DNA of 64,000 bases from Glaciecola amylolytica (GCA_003856375.1 CP034120.1:1054001-1118000); one strand, 5' to 3'; counted from the stretch's first letter, positions 52,518-62,996 are shown. Numbers and translations: made by a program. The notes: a model not told the origin generated them from the sequence alone.

Positions 52518-55129
52518 GCAATTGTTTGTTTGATCGATTCGATTGCCTGAGTCAACCCGCTTGCGTTTTTACCACCTGCAGTTGCAAAGAAAGCTTGTCC
52601 GCCACCGCCGCCTTGAATGAGGGAAGCAACAGATTTAACCAGATTTCCTGCATTCCATCCTTTGGAAGAAACCAAGGCCTCATCAACCAAAACGCTGATC
52701 GCACATTTATCTTCTTCTTTTGAACCGATTACAGCAACCAGATTCGGAACTTCACCTTTCAACTGGAACAAAATATCTTTTACAGATCCTGCATCCAGAT
52801 CAATGATCGAATCCAGATAGGAGAAATCTCCTTTTGAAACAATTTTTGTCTTCAAATCTGCTTTGACCAATTTCGCCTGTTCTTTCTTGAAATTCTCAAC
52901 TTGCTTTTGAAGCTGATTGTTCTTTGAAAGCAAGTCTTCAATTGCTTTAGTCAGATCTTTCGGGCTTTTAAGCAATTCGTTCACCGACTTCAATTTTGCT
53001 TCCTGATCTGCATAGAATGTTTCTACGGCAACGTTTGTAATTGCTTCGATACGTCGGATTCCGGCAGCAACAGCAGATTCGGATTGAATTTTAAACAAAC
53101 CGATTTGTCCGGTGTTTTTAACGTGTGTTCCTCCGCATAATTCTACCGAATCACCGAATTTGATCACACGTACCGTGTCGCCGTATTTTTCGCCGAACAA
53201 AGCCATCGCACCCATTTCGGTTGCCACTTCAATCGGAACATTGCGTCTTTCATCCAAATCAATGCTTGCACGAATTCCTTCGCTTACCAATGATTCGATT
53301 TTTGCCAATTCTTCATCTGTCACTTTCGAGAAATGTGAAAAGTCGAAACGCAAATAGTTCGGATTCACCAAAGATCCTTTTTGTTCCACATGCGTTCCCA
53401 ATACGGTTCTCAATGCGTGATGCAACAGGTGAGTAGCCGAGTGATTGTATGCAGATAACTTGCGTTTTTCTTCGTTAACTTCTGCCGTAAATGCTTTCTT
53501 CGGATCAGCAGGAAGGTTTTCCGAAAGGTGTACGATCAGATTGTTTTCCTTCTTGGTATCGAAAATTACTACAGATTCAGAGTTGTTGTAAATTCTTCCC
53601 GTATCGCCGACTTGTCCACCACCTTCAGGGTAGAACGGAGTTTTGGAGAATACCAATTGGTAGAATGTTTTTTGTTTTTGGGAAACCTTGCGGTATTTAA
53701 CAATTTCAATAGCTGTTTCCAGGTAATCGTAACCAACGAATTCTTCTACGGCATCATCACGCAGCAAAACCCAATCGTCTGTTTCGATAGCCGTTGCAGC
53801 TCTCGAGCGATCTTTTTGCTTGGTCAATTCTTCATTGAATCCTTTTTCATCAACGGAAAGATTGTTTTCACGCGCAATTAAGCTCGTTAAATCGAACGGG
53901 AAACCGTAGGTATCATACAATTCGAAAACCGAAACTCCGTCCAAAGTGTTTGAATTGGAAGCTTTGGCAGCATCAATCAAACCTTCGATTCGCTTAATTC
54001 CTTGTTCCAGTGTTCTGAAGAAAGACAATTCTTCCTCGCGGATCACTTTTTCAACCAATTCGCGTTGTTTGATCAATTCAGTGAACGGATCTCCCATTAC
54101 TTCCGAAAGAACAACAGACAAACCGGAAAGGAATGGTTCTTTCAAATCCAATGTTTGGTAACCGTAACGAACCGCACGTCTTAAAATACGACGAATTACA
54201 TAACCTGCTCCTGTATTGGAAGGAAGTTGTCCGTCAGCAATAGAAAATGCGATAGCACGCACGTGATCTGCAATTACGCGCAAAGCAATATCGGTCGTTT
54301 CATCAACTCCGTATTTCTTTCCGGATACCTTTTCCATGTGTTGGATCAGGGTTTGGAATAAATCAATATCGTAGTTGGAAGTTTTATCCTGAAGTGTCAT
54401 TGCCAAACGTTCCAGACCCATTCCCGTATCTACGTGCGTAGCAGGAAGAGGCTCCAGACTTCCGTCTGCCTTTCTGTTGAACTGCATGAATACATTGTTC
54501 CAGATCTCGATCACTTGCGGGTGATCTTCGTTGACATATTTCTTTCCGTCTTCTTTCGCTCTTTCAGCTGCCGGACGGTTATCTACGTGAATTTCGGTAC
54601 AAGGTCCGCAAGGTCCCGTATCACCCATTTCCCAGAAATTATCTTTCTTTGAAGCCATGATGATGCGGTCTTCAGCGATAAATCTTTTCCAGATATCATA
54701 CGATTCCTGATCCTTCGGAACTCCGTCTTTTTCGTCGCCTTCAAAAACAGTTACATACAAACGGTCTTTCGGAATTTTGTAAACTTCCGTCAGCAATTCC
54801 CAGGCCCAGGTAATAGCTTCTTCTTTGAAATAATCACCGAATGACCAGTTTCCAAGCATTTCAAACATGGTGTGATGGTAAGTATCAACCCCCACTTCTT
54901 CCAAATCATTATGCTTTCCTGAAACACGTAAACATTTTTGAGAATTGGCGACACGTCGGTGTTTCGGAACCGCATTTCCAAGGAAATAATCCTTGAATTG
55001 GTTCATTCCGGCATTGGTAAACATCAAGGTCGGATCATTCTTTACAACCATCGGTGCAGAAGGAACGATTTGATGTCCTTTCGATGCAAAAAATTCAAAA
55101 AAGTGCTTGCGAATTTCGTGTACTGTCAT
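52514..55129 (-). CDS. alaS: Alanine-tRNA ligase
   Basis: 871 residues, full bacterial length. N-terminal class II catalytic core (FFASKGHQIVPSAPMVV; FTNAGMNQFKDYFLG), the conserved HVDTGMGLERLAM, the editing domain with HSATHLLHHAL and CGGTHVKNTGQIG (HxxxH...CxxxH zinc site), and the C-Ala domain ending GGGGGQAFFATAGG. It charges tRNA-Ala and clears Ser- or Gly-mischarged tRNA. A minus-strand TAAATTTG box lies about 44 nt upstream. Confidence 0.97.
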   Translation of the reverse strand: MTVHEIRKHFFEFFASKGHQIVPSAPMVVKNDPTLMFTNAGMNQFKDYFLGNAVPKHRRVANSQKCLRVSGKHNDLEEVGVDTYHHTMFEMLGNWSFGDYFKEEAITWAWELLTEVYKIPKDRLYVTVFEGDEKDGVPKDQESYDIWKRFIAEDRIIMASKKDNFWEMGDTGPCGPCTEIHVDNRPAAERAKEDGKKYVNEDHPQVIEIWNNVFMQFNRKADGSLEPLPATHVDTGMGLERLAMTLQDKTSNYDIDLFQTLIQHMEKVSGKKYGVDETTDIALRVIADHVRAIAFSIADGQLPSNTGAGYVIRRILRRAVRYGYQTLDLKEPFLSGLSVVLSEVMGDPFTELIKQRELVEKVIREEELSFFRTLEQGIKRIEGLIDAAKASNSNTLDGVSVFELYDTYGFPFDLTSLIARENNLSVDEKGFNEELTKQKDRSRAATAIETDDWVLLRDDAVEEFVGYDYLETAIEIVKYRKVSQKQKTFYQLVFSKTPFYPEGGGQVGDTGRIYNNSESVVIFDTKKENNLIVHLSENLPADPKKAFTAEVNEEKRKLSAYNHSATHLLHHALRTVLGTHVEQKGSLVNPNYLRFDFSHFSKVTDEELAKIESLVSEGIRASIDLDERRNVPIEVATEMGAMALFGEKYGDTVRVIKFGDSVELCGGTHVKNTGQIGLFKIQSESAVAAGIRRIEAITNVAVETFYADQEAKLKSVNELLKSPKDLTKAIEDLLSKNNQLQKQVENFKKEQAKLVKADLKTKIVSKGDFSYLDSIIDLDAGSVKDILFQLKGEVPNLVAVIGSKEEDKCAISVLVDEALVSSKGWNAGNLVKSVASLIQGGGGGQAFFATAGGKNASGLTQAIESIKQTIA

Positions 55130-55172
55130 TGTTGTTAACTTGCGAACTTTCGTTCAATAATAATATAGTCCG

Positions 55173-55180
55173 CAAATTTA
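55173..55180 (-). promoter_or_regulatory. Candidate -7 element of alaS
   Basis: TAAATTTG on the minus strand, 44 nt before the alaS start; exact TAnnTTTG match. Confidence 0.5.
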
Positions 55181-55224
55181 GTCGAATTCGTGAATTTTTA
55201 AGGGGATGAAATTGAAATCTTTAT

Positions 55225-56931
55225 CTACCTGGCACGGAATGTCATCCTCAATGCGGCGAAAATGCACAGAATGACAACGGTCACAAAGAAGACATCCGGG
55301 AAGTTGCCGAAAATCTCCTGCATCACCGGTTCTCCGTCTTTCATAAGTGGTCTTCCGTCTTTTGAAATGACAATCTGAACATTGAAAACCTTCAATAGCG
55401 TAGCAGAGATCAGGAGAATTCCAAGTAACATGATAGAACCCAAACGGTAGATGTGCCAACGAAGCTGGTTGTTTCCGATCGAATTTCCTTCTTCTCCCAG
55501 TCTGATATTGTGTTTGATTCCGTCTTGTTTGAAACCCGTTACAATTGCTCTGATGTCTTTTGGAAGTGTTTCTATCAGATATAAATAGTCTTCAGCAGAA
55601 CTCACGAGTTTCGATTTGATGTTTTTCCAGCCGAAACGTTCCTTGATTTTTTCTTTTGCGTAAGGTTTCACCATTCCAACCAAATCCAGTTTGACCTGAA
55701 GCGACTCTGCCACTTTCTGAATCGTTACCAGTGTTTTCAGGAGCATATATAAACTGCTTGGGATGGTAATTCCGTATTTCATCAATAACTTAAAAGTATC
55801 GGTAAACAATCCGGAAATATCCACGTCTTCATAATTGAAATACGCATACTTTTGAGTTAATTCTTTGATTTCAAATTCAAGGCTTTCCATTTCCCGAAGG
55901 CTCTCAACTTCGGTGAGTTTCAATAATGCCTTGGCAATTTTATGCGGATTTCCATCTGAAAAACCGATTAAGAAATCGATCAATCCGTCGATCTGTTTCG
56001 GTTTCAAACTTGCACACATTCCGAAATCGATCATCACCAATTGATTGTCATTCCGGATGAAGAGATTTCCTGAATGCGGATCTGCATGAAAAAAACCATG
56101 TCTGAGGATCATCGACAGAATAATGTTCATTCCGTTTTCAGCAATGATTTTCGCGTCAAACCCTTTGGTGATCAGATTTGCAAGATTGTCGGGAGCTTCA
56201 CCTTCGATGTATTCCATGATCAGGAGTTTCGAAGTAGAATATTTACTGTAAACTTTCGGAATATAAACACGGTCATCACCCTTAAACATATTGGTGAAGC
56301 GCATCATGTTTGAAAGCTCGTTCATGAAATCCAATTCTTTGAGCATGATATCCCCGAAATCTTCAATGAAGCGAATCAGGTTAAAATTGCTGATTTCCGG
56401 GTATTGCGCCTGAATTTTCCGTGCGAAGATCTGAAGGAGCTTGATGTCCAGTCTTATTTTGTTGCGGATATTCGGACGCTGTACTTTTAAAACCACTCTT
56501 TCTCCGGTTTGCAATGTCGCCAGATAAACCTGTGCAATCGAAGCCGATGCGATGTGGTGCGGATTGAATTCTGAAAATACGGTTTCGATGGAAGCTCCTA
56601 TTTCATTTTCGATAATCTGAATCGCAATATCATCGGGCATTGGTCGGGCGGATGACTGCAGTTTTTTCAGCTCCGTTCTCAAACCTTCGGATGCAATATC
56701 CGGTCTGTCGGCTACAATTTGTCCGAATTTGATAAATGTGGGGCCCAGATCTTCAATAATCAAACGCAATCTTTCGGAACGTGTTTTTCTGTTTTTGCCT
56801 CTCGGGTCGAAAATAACACGCAGCGGCCCGGTTGTAAACCAATTGGCCAAATAGTGCCCGACAATAATCCGGATGATCGAGAGCAAACGGAAAAAATTCT
56901 TGAGATTTGAGCTAAAACGGAATATCCACAT
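55225..56931 (-). CDS. AarF/UbiB-family atypical kinase
   Basis: 568 residues. Characteristic KxGQ motif in GPTFIKFGQIVADRPD (about 69-84), nucleotide-binding ASIAQVYLATLQTGERVVLKVQRP, catalytic-type HADPHSGNLFI and metal-binding MIDFGM. Two C-terminal membrane helices (about 503-525 and 546-562) place it at the inner membrane. UbiB-family proteins are needed for ubiquinone synthesis in proteobacteria; Bacteroidota use menaquinone, so here it may aid isoprenoid-lipid handling. Its own promoter (TACATTTG) is 22 nt upstream. Confidence 0.92.
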   Translation of the reverse strand: MWIFRFSSNLKNFFRLLSIIRIIVGHYLANWFTTGPLRVIFDPRGKNRKTRSERLRLIIEDLGPTFIKFGQIVADRPDIASEGLRTELKKLQSSARPMPDDIAIQIIENEIGASIETVFSEFNPHHIASASIAQVYLATLQTGERVVLKVQRPNIRNKIRLDIKLLQIFARKIQAQYPEISNFNLIRFIEDFGDIMLKELDFMNELSNMMRFTNMFKGDDRVYIPKVYSKYSTSKLLIMEYIEGEAPDNLANLITKGFDAKIIAENGMNIILSMILRHGFFHADPHSGNLFIRNDNQLVMIDFGMCASLKPKQIDGLIDFLIGFSDGNPHKIAKALLKLTEVESLREMESLEFEIKELTQKYAYFNYEDVDISGLFTDTFKLLMKYGITIPSSLYMLLKTLVTIQKVAESLQVKLDLVGMVKPYAKEKIKERFGWKNIKSKLVSSAEDYLYLIETLPKDIRAIVTGFKQDGIKHNIRLGEEGNSIGNNQLRWHIYRLGSIMLLGILLISATLLKVFNVQIVISKDGRPLMKDGEPVMQEIFGNFPDVFFVTVVILCIFAALRMTFRAR

Positions 56932-56952
56932 AATAGATAAGGTTATTTATAT

Positions 56953-56960
56953 CAAATGTA
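56953..56960 (-). promoter_or_regulatory. Candidate -7 element of the AarF-like gene
   Basis: TACATTTG on the minus strand, 22 nt before the start at 56931; exact TAnnTTTG match. Confidence 0.5.
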
Positions 56961-57040
56961 GTTGAAAGTTTAGTAACCTGAAATAAGGTAAGTAAAATCA
57001 GAACAAATAATTTGATTTTAGCATTCATTCACATTTTTTC

Positions 57041-57048
57041 TATCTTTA
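57041..57048 (+). promoter_or_regulatory. Candidate -7 element of the first APC permease
   Basis: TATCTTTA, one mismatch from TAnnTTTG, 65 nt before the ATG at 57114. A TTTG lies upstream at 57011-57014 but at a long spacing (26 nt). Confidence 0.3.
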
Positions 57049-57113
57049 ACGACTCGAAAACGATTTACTAACTGTTATATAACAATAGTGAATAGAATTA
57101 ACTATTAAAACTT

Positions 57114-58709
57114 ATGTCCAACATTTTCAAAAAGAAATCCATTCCACTTTTGCTAAAAGAAGCAGCAGCGAATGAAGGTGGATTAAAAAAGACGCTAGGA
57201 GCATGGTCATTAATTGCCCTGGGAGTAGGTGCAATTATCGGAGCAGGCTTGTTTGTAAGAACAGCAGCAGCAGCAGGTGAAGCTGCGGGATCCGGAGTAA
57301 CTTTGTCATTTGCTTTAGCGGCAATCGGTTGTGCTTTTGCAGGATTGTGTTATGCCGAATTTGCATCAACTATTCCAATCGCAGGTAGTGCTTATACGTA
57401 TTCATATGCAACTCTGGGAGAAATCGTAGCATGGATTATTGGATGGGCATTATTGATGGAATATGCATTAGGTGCAGCAACAGTTTCCATAGCCTGGAGT
57501 GAATATCTCAACAACCTCTTTGGAGGCGCCATACCCTATGAATGGTGCCATTCTCCTTTTGAACATGTGAATAAACTGGTAGGAGCAGAATACATTGCTC
57601 AGCTTCCGAAAGAATTGATTGCAACTGCTAAAAACGGAGTTGTTATCCTTTCTGATGGTGAATTGGCAAAGCTTGGTACAGAATTGAAAGCGCAGGTACA
57701 AACTACATCAGGATACCTGAATGCTCCGGCTTTGGCAATTTTGTTGGCAGTAACACTTTTGTTAATCAAAGGAACACAGGAATCTGCATTTATCAATGGA
57801 ATCATGGTGTTCTTGAAAGTGGCGATTGTTTTGGTATTCATTGTGATCGGATGGCAATTTATAAATCCGGACAATCATACTCCATATCTGATTCCTGAAG
57901 GAGTTGAAAATCACGAAGGAATTTTCCAACATGGTTGGGGTGGAGTTGTTGGTGGTGCTGCCATTGTTTTCTTTGCTTTTATTGGTTTTGATGCGGTGTC
58001 TACGGCAGCTCAGGAAGCTAAAAACCCGAAAAGAGATATGCCTATCGGTATTCTTGGTTCTTTGGTTATTTGTACGATTCTATACATCCTTTTCGCACAC
58101 GTTTTGACAGGAGTAGCTCCGTGGGAAGAATACGAAAAAGCAGGGAAGGAAGCTTCTGTTGCTTATGCGGTAAACACCTATATGCATGGATATGGCTGGC
58201 TTGCAACAGGAATTACGGTAGCAATTCTGGCAGGATTCTCCTCTGTGATTCTTGTGATGTTAATGGGACAGTCACGCGTGTTTTATTCCATGTCAAAAGA
58301 CGGACTAATTCCAAAAGTATTTTCCGAATTGCACCCGAAGTACAAAACACCTTATAAATCAAATATGATTTTATTTGTTTTGGTAGGGCTATTTGCCGCC
58401 TTTGTTCCCGGAAGTGTTGCAGGAGATTTAACTTCTTTCGGAACCTTGTTTGCCTTTGTAATCGTATGTGCAGGAATTATTGTAATGCGTAAGAAGTTCC
58501 CGAATCTGGAAAGACCATTTAAAACACCATTGGTTCCATTGGTTCCGATTTTGGGGATTGGGGTTTGTACCTTTATGATCATTGCTTTGGATTTGACAAC
58601 ACTTACAGTTGCCGGGCTTTGGATGGTGATGGGCTTCCTGATCTATTTCACTTACGGTAAACGAAACAGTAAGATCGGTCAGCAAGAAGAAGAATCCGAT
58701 TCAGAATAA
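57114..58709 (+). CDS. APC-family amino acid permease (CAT-like)
   Basis: 531 residues with about 12-13 membrane segments. The unwound first helix is seen in SLIALGVGAIIGAGLFVRTAAAAG, and the sixth-helix region in VFFAFIGFDAVSTAAQEAKNPKRDMPIGI, both typical of cationic amino-acid transporter (CAT/YfnA) members. An extracytoplasmic insert (about 135-195) is longer than usual. It imports amino acids in symport with protons or by exchange. A strong terminator separates it from the second permease, so the pair is probably not strictly co-transcribed. Confidence 0.92.
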   Translation: MSNIFKKKSIPLLLKEAAANEGGLKKTLGAWSLIALGVGAIIGAGLFVRTAAAAGEAAGSGVTLSFALAAIGCAFAGLCYAEFASTIPIAGSAYTYSYATLGEIVAWIIGWALLMEYALGAATVSIAWSEYLNNLFGGAIPYEWCHSPFEHVNKLVGAEYIAQLPKELIATAKNGVVILSDGELAKLGTELKAQVQTTSGYLNAPALAILLAVTLLLIKGTQESAFINGIMVFLKVAIVLVFIVIGWQFINPDNHTPYLIPEGVENHEGIFQHGWGGVVGGAAIVFFAFIGFDAVSTAAQEAKNPKRDMPIGILGSLVICTILYILFAHVLTGVAPWEEYEKAGKEASVAYAVNTYMHGYGWLATGITVAILAGFSSVILVMLMGQSRVFYSMSKDGLIPKVFSELHPKYKTPYKSNMILFVLVGLFAAFVPGSVAGDLTSFGTLFAFVIVCAGIIVMRKKFPNLERPFKTPLVPLVPILGIGVCTFMIIALDLTTLTVAGLWMVMGFLIYFTYGKRNSKIGQQEEESDSE

Positions 58710-58728
58710 TAGATTAAACATGATTTAG

Positions 58729-58758
58729 AGTCTCGCCGGATATCGGCGAGACTTTTTT
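58729..58758 (+). terminator. Rho-independent terminator
   Basis: Perfect 10-bp stem AGTCTCGCCG (58729-58738) with CGGCGAGACT (58744-58753), loop GATAT and a run of six T. It ends 10 nt before the next gene. Confidence 0.92.
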
Positions 58759-58768
58759 ATTACTACTT

Positions 58769-60238
58769 ATGGAAGAAAACTCAAAAAAAACGCTTGGGCT
58801 GATGGATGCAACCTTCCTGGTTGCAGGAAGTATGATCGGCTCGGGAATCTTTATCGTTTCCTCAGAAATGGCAAGAGATCTCGGAAGTTCGGGATGGTTG
58901 TTGTTTACCTGGATGATGACGGGTGTGATTACCTTATTCGGAGCTTTGAGTTACGGCGAATTGGCGGCCATGTTTCCAAAAGCAGGCGGGCAGTTTGTTT
59001 ACATTCGTGAAGCCTGGGGGAAATTACCTTCCTTTCTTTATGGCTGGACCACGTTTGCCGTCATTCAAACGGGAGTAATCGCAGCTGTTGGAGTGGCTTT
59101 CGGAAAGTTTGCGGGAGTCTTTTTCCCGGTTTTGGTAGATGAAACGCTTTTTGAATACGGAGCAATCAAAATAAACGGAGCCAATTTTGTTGGAGTCGGA
59201 ACCATTTTGATCCTGACTCTTCTGAATGTCCGGGGAATCAATTACGGAAAGATTATTCAAGCCATTTTTACCAGTTCGAAACTCATCGCATTGGCAGTTT
59301 TGATTGTGGCGGGAATCACTGTTGGGTTCTATTCCGGTTTTTTTGATGAGAATTTCCAGTATATGTGGGAAGCAACATCTACAAAGAAACAGGCAGACGG
59401 AAGCTGGTTGACCACCGATCTGACATCCGTGGGATTAATGATCGTTCTTTCTACTACGATTATCAATTCTCTCTTTTCTTCCGATGCATGGAATAACGTG
59501 ACTTTTATTGCCGGAGATATCCGGAATCCGGAGAAAAACCTGCCGCGTTCCCTATTTTTAGGAACATTCATCGTAACGATTCTCTACATTTTGGCAAATG
59601 TGGCTTATCTGGGCTTACTTCCGCTTCATGGAACTCCTTTTGAAGGAGATTTCGTTTATACAAAACAAGCTGTGGAATCCACCGGAATTCAATTTGCGAG
59701 TTCGGATAGGGTAGGAACTTCAGCAGCGTTTATGTTATTCGGACATACGGCAAATTTCCTGATGGCAATCTTAATCATGATCTCAACGTTTGGTTGTAAT
59801 AACGGTTTGATTATGGCCGGTTCCCGCTTGTTTTATGCCATGTCGAAAGACGGATTGTTCTTCAGTAAAGCAAGCAAATTAAATCGTTTTGGTGTTCCTG
59901 CCTGGGCGATGTGGATTCAAAGTTTATGGGCCATTGCGCTTTGTTTCTCAGGTTCTTACGGCGTTTTGATCAAATTTGCGACTTTTGGTTCGATGGTTTT
60001 CTATATTGTGACCATTTTGGGGCTTTTCAAATTGAGAAGAACCATGCCAGATGCTCATAGACCTTACAAAGCATTTGGTTATCCGGTAGTTCCATTCCTG
60101 TATTTGGTGTTTGCCTTGGTGATTTGTGTTTCCTTGACAGTATTCACGTTTTGGGATACATTTGGAAGTATTGTATTGATTCTGACAGGAATTCCGATTT
60201 ATTATCTCGTGTTTAGAAAAAAGGAATCCATGGAGTAA
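58769..60238 (+). CDS. APC-family amino acid permease (LAT-like)
   Basis: 489 residues with about 12 membrane segments. LMDATFLVAGSMIGSGIFIVSSEMARD is the first-helix motif of the group; SLFSSDAWNNVTFIAGDIRNPEKNLPRSLFLGT the sixth-helix region. It is closer to the LAT/SteT antiporter type than the preceding CAT-like permease. The next gene overlaps it by one base (TAATG), so it is translationally coupled to a small membrane protein. Confidence 0.92.
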   Translation: MEENSKKTLGLMDATFLVAGSMIGSGIFIVSSEMARDLGSSGWLLFTWMMTGVITLFGALSYGELAAMFPKAGGQFVYIREAWGKLPSFLYGWTTFAVIQTGVIAAVGVAFGKFAGVFFPVLVDETLFEYGAIKINGANFVGVGTILILTLLNVRGINYGKIIQAIFTSSKLIALAVLIVAGITVGFYSGFFDENFQYMWEATSTKKQADGSWLTTDLTSVGLMIVLSTTIINSLFSSDAWNNVTFIAGDIRNPEKNLPRSLFLGTFIVTILYILANVAYLGLLPLHGTPFEGDFVYTKQAVESTGIQFASSDRVGTSAAFMLFGHTANFLMAILIMISTFGCNNGLIMAGSRLFYAMSKDGLFFSKASKLNRFGVPAWAMWIQSLWAIALCFSGSYGVLIKFATFGSMVFYIVTILGLFKLRRTMPDAHRPYKAFGYPVVPFLYLVFALVICVSLTVFTFWDTFGSIVLILTGIPIYYLVFRKKESME

Positions 60239-60765
60239 TGCCACATCTGAAAACAATTCTTTTATGCTTGTTTGGAGCCGTTTCTTTTGGAATTGTTCAT
60301 GATTTGGTTACTGCAAATTGCTGTGTCGAATATTTTACAATTGGCCATCCGAAGGTGATAGAGAGTGAAAACCCGTTTATGCTTGCGCTTGTTTGGGGAA
60401 TCCTTGCTACATGGTGGGTGGGTTTGATTTTAGGAACACTGATCGTCGTTTTTAATGCGGCAGGGAAAACCGAGAAGGTTCCATTTTCGATTATCAGAAA
60501 GTATGTAATCAGGTTGCTTCTCATTATGGTGTTTACTTCGTTGTTGGCAGGAATAATCGGTTATATCCTTGCAAATACCGGTACGATTTATTTGGTTGGA
60601 GAGCTGGCTGACAGAATTCCTGCAGGAAAACACAATGCATTTCTGGCAGTTGCCTGGGCACATGTAAGCTCTTATATCGTTGGTTTTGTTGGAGGAATAG
60701 TTATTTGTATGAAAGTTTGGATGCAAAGAACCAATCCGGCACGGAAAGTGAAAAGCAATACATGA
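60238..60765 (+). CDS. Conserved hypothetical membrane protein
   Basis: 175 residues with four membrane segments (about 5-22, 47-70, 90-112, 135-158). The block CVEYFTIGHPKVIESENPFMLALVWGILATWWVGLILG is one I remember from uncharacterised proteins in several phyla, where HD-(x)-TA precedes it (here HDLVTANCCVEYF). The His and Asp near residues 20-21 and His at HP could form a site in the membrane. Function unknown. Coupled to the preceding permease gene. Confidence 0.65.
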   Translation: MPHLKTILLCLFGAVSFGIVHDLVTANCCVEYFTIGHPKVIESENPFMLALVWGILATWWVGLILGTLIVVFNAAGKTEKVPFSIIRKYVIRLLLIMVFTSLLAGIIGYILANTGTIYLVGELADRIPAGKHNAFLAVAWAHVSSYIVGFVGGIVICMKVWMQRTNPARKVKSNT

Positions 60766-60832
60766 TAGCTGTTTCAAGACACGATCCTCTAAATATAGGA
60801 GCAGGATTCTTTATTGATTGAATGAATTCATA

Positions 60833-60919
60833 TGACAAAATGACATAATGTGTAGGAACAATGTGTCAAGTTCGTCAGTCATTTTTTGCTTTTTTGTTCA
60901 AATCCTGACATTTCTGACA
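60833..60919. promoter_or_regulatory. Cluster of TGACA/TGTCA motifs upstream of dnaK
   Basis: TGACA at 60833-60837, 60841-60845, 60906-60910 and 60915-60919, and TGTCA at 60864-60868. The first pair reads TGACAAAATGACAT, a form I remember before Bacteroidota chaperone genes. It is likely part of the dnaK regulatory region; the binding factor is unknown. No strict TAnnTTTG box is visible nearby. Confidence 0.4.
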
Positions 60920-60997
60920 TGAAAAGAGACCGAAAGGCGAGTGGCACAACCTTTGACTTATGGAAGGAAAATTCGAAAAACGAAAAAAATAAATAAA

Positions 60998-62902
60998 ATG
61001 GGAAAAATAATTGGAATCGATTTAGGAACAACAAACTCATGTGTTTCCGTAATGGAAGGAAATGAGCCAGTTGTAATCGCAAATTCTGAAGGTAAACGTA
61101 CAACACCCTCTGTGGTAGCTTTCGTAGATGGTGGTGAACTAAAAGTTGGTGACCCTGCGAAACGTCAGGCGATTACCAACCCAACAAAAACAATTTACTC
61201 CATCAAGCGTTTTATGGGATCATCTTTTGATGATGTTCAAAAAGAGGCTGGACGTGTACCTTACAAAGTAGTAAAAGGAGATAACAATACACCGCGTGTA
61301 GACATCGACGGTCGTTTGTATACAGCGCAAGAAATTTCTGCAATGGTTCTTCAGAAAATGAAGAAAACTGCTGAAGATTATTTGGGTCATGAAGTAACTG
61401 AAGCAGTTGTAACTGTTCCGGCATACTTTAACGATTCTCAGCGTCAGGCTACAAAAGAAGCAGGTGAAATCGCTGGTTTGACTATCAAACGTATCATTAA
61501 CGAACCTACAGCTGCAGCGTTGGCTTATGGTTTGGATAAAAAAGGAATTGACCAAAAAATCGTAGTATTTGACTTTGGTGGTGGTACGCATGACGTTTCT
61601 GTTTTGGAATTGGGTGACGGAGTATTCGAAGTATTGGCAACAGACGGAGATACTCACTTAGGTGGTGACGATGTGGATGAGGCAATCATCACATGGTTGG
61701 CTGACGAATTTAAAGCTGAAGAAGGTTTGGATTTACGTCAGGACCCGATGGCTTTGCAACGTTTGAAAGAAGCTGCAGAGAAAGCAAAAATTGAATTGTC
61801 TTCAACAACTTCAACAGAGATCAACTTGCCATACATCATGCCGGTGAACGGAATTCCGAAACACTTGGTAAGAACATTGCAACGTTCGAAATTTGAGCAA
61901 TTGATTGCTTCTATCGTTGAAAGAACAATCGCACCATGTCGTTCTGCTCTTCAAAATGCAGGATTGTCTACAAGCGATATCGATGAAGTAATTTTGGTTG
62001 GTGGATCAACTCGTATCCCGGTTATTCAGGATGCAGTGCAGCGTTTCTTCGGAAAAGCTCCTTCAAAAGGAGTAAACCCGGATGAAGTAGTAGCAGTTGG
62101 TGCGGCAATTCAAGGTGGTGTATTGACAGGTGAAGTAAAAGATGTCTTATTGTTGGATGTTATTCCATTGTCTTTGGGAATCGAAACAATGGGTGGTGTA
62201 TTCACGAAGTTGATCGAAGCGAATACAACTATTCCGACTAAAAAATCTGAGACTTTCTCAACAGCAGCAGATAACCAACCGGCAGTAGACATTCACGTAT
62301 TGCAAGGTGAGCGTCCGATGGCAGGCGACAACAAAACATTGGGTCGCTTCTCATTGACAGACATTCCGCCTGCACGTCGTGGTGAGCCGCAAATTGAAGT
62401 AACATTCGATGTGGATGCTAACGGAATCATGCATATTTCTGCAAAAGACAAAGGAACAGGAAAAGAGCAGTCTATTAAAATTGAAGGTTCTTCCGGTTTG
62501 TCTGACGAAGAAATCAAGCGTATGAAAGCTGAAGCTGAAGCAAATGCAGATGCTGACAGAAAGCGTAAAGAAGAGGTAGAAACGTTGAACAAAGCGGATT
62601 CATTGATCTTCCAGACTGAGCGTCAGTTGAAAGAGTACGGTGATAAAATTCCTGCTGATAAAAAACAACCGATCGAAGATGCTTTGACAGCATTGAAAAC
62701 GGAGTTTGAAGCGAAAAACACAGCAAACTTAGAGCCGGCAATGGATCGTTTGAATACAGCATTCCAGGCTGCTTCTCAGGAAATGTATAACGCAGCAAAC
62801 GCTGGTGGTGCAGATGCAGGAGCTCAAGGTGGTAACGCCGGAGGAAATGCAGGAGATGAAGTGACAGATGTTGACTTCGAAGAAGTAAATGATAAGAAGT
62901 AA
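60998..62902 (+). CDS. dnaK: Chaperone DnaK (Hsp70)
   Basis: 634 residues from the ATG at 60998, giving the universal N-terminus [21 protein letters not shown]; an upstream GTG in frame would add 19 unlikely residues. The ATPase domain has [15 protein letters not shown] and [11 protein letters not shown]; the substrate domain has [17 protein letters not shown], and the C-terminus is a Gly/Ala-rich tail ending [11 protein letters not shown], the usual EEV-D-type end. It works with GrpE and DnaJ encoded at 18860-20575. Preceded by a long leader with TGACA clusters and followed by a terminator. Confidence 0.97.
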   Translation: MGKIIGIDLGTTNSCVSVMEGNEPVVIANSEGKRTTPSVVAFVDGGELKVGDPAKRQAITNPTKTIYSIKRFMGSSFDDVQKEAGRVPYKVVKGDNNTPRVDIDGRLYTAQEISAMVLQKMKKTAEDYLGHEVTEAVVTVPAYFNDSQRQATKEAGEIAGLTIKRIINEPTAAALAYGLDKKGIDQKIVVFDFGGGTHDVSVLELGDGVFEVLATDGDTHLGGDDVDEAIITWLADEFKAEEGLDLRQDPMALQRLKEAAEKAKIELSSTTSTEINLPYIMPVNGIPKHLVRTLQRSKFEQLIASIVERTIAPCRSALQNAGLSTSDIDEVILVGGSTRIPVIQDAVQRFFGKAPSKGVNPDEVVAVGAAIQGGVLTGEVKDVLLLDVIPLSLGIETMGGVFTKLIEANTTIPTKKSETFSTAADNQPAVDIHVLQGERPMAGDNKTLGRFSLTDIPPARRGEPQIEVTFDVDANGIMHISAKDKGTGKEQSIKIEGSSGLSDEEIKRMKAEAEANADADRKRKEEVETLNKADSLIFQTERQLKEYGDKIPADKKQPIEDALTALKTEFEAKNTANLEPAMDRLNTAFQAASQEMYNAANAGGADAGAQGGNAGGNAGDEVTDVDFEEVNDKK

Positions 62903-62962
62903 CAAAGTTACTGATAAGGAGAAGCGTTAGTGTTTCGAACTTGAAAAGTAATTAATAATAAG

Positions 62963-62996
62963 AAAAGCCCGTTGATGAATTGTCAGCGGGCTTTTT
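62963..62996 (+). terminator. Rho-independent terminator of dnaK
   Basis: Stem AAAAGCCCGTTGA (62963-62975) with the complementary 62983-62995 (one G-T pair), loop TGAATTG, then T-run. Confidence 0.88.
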
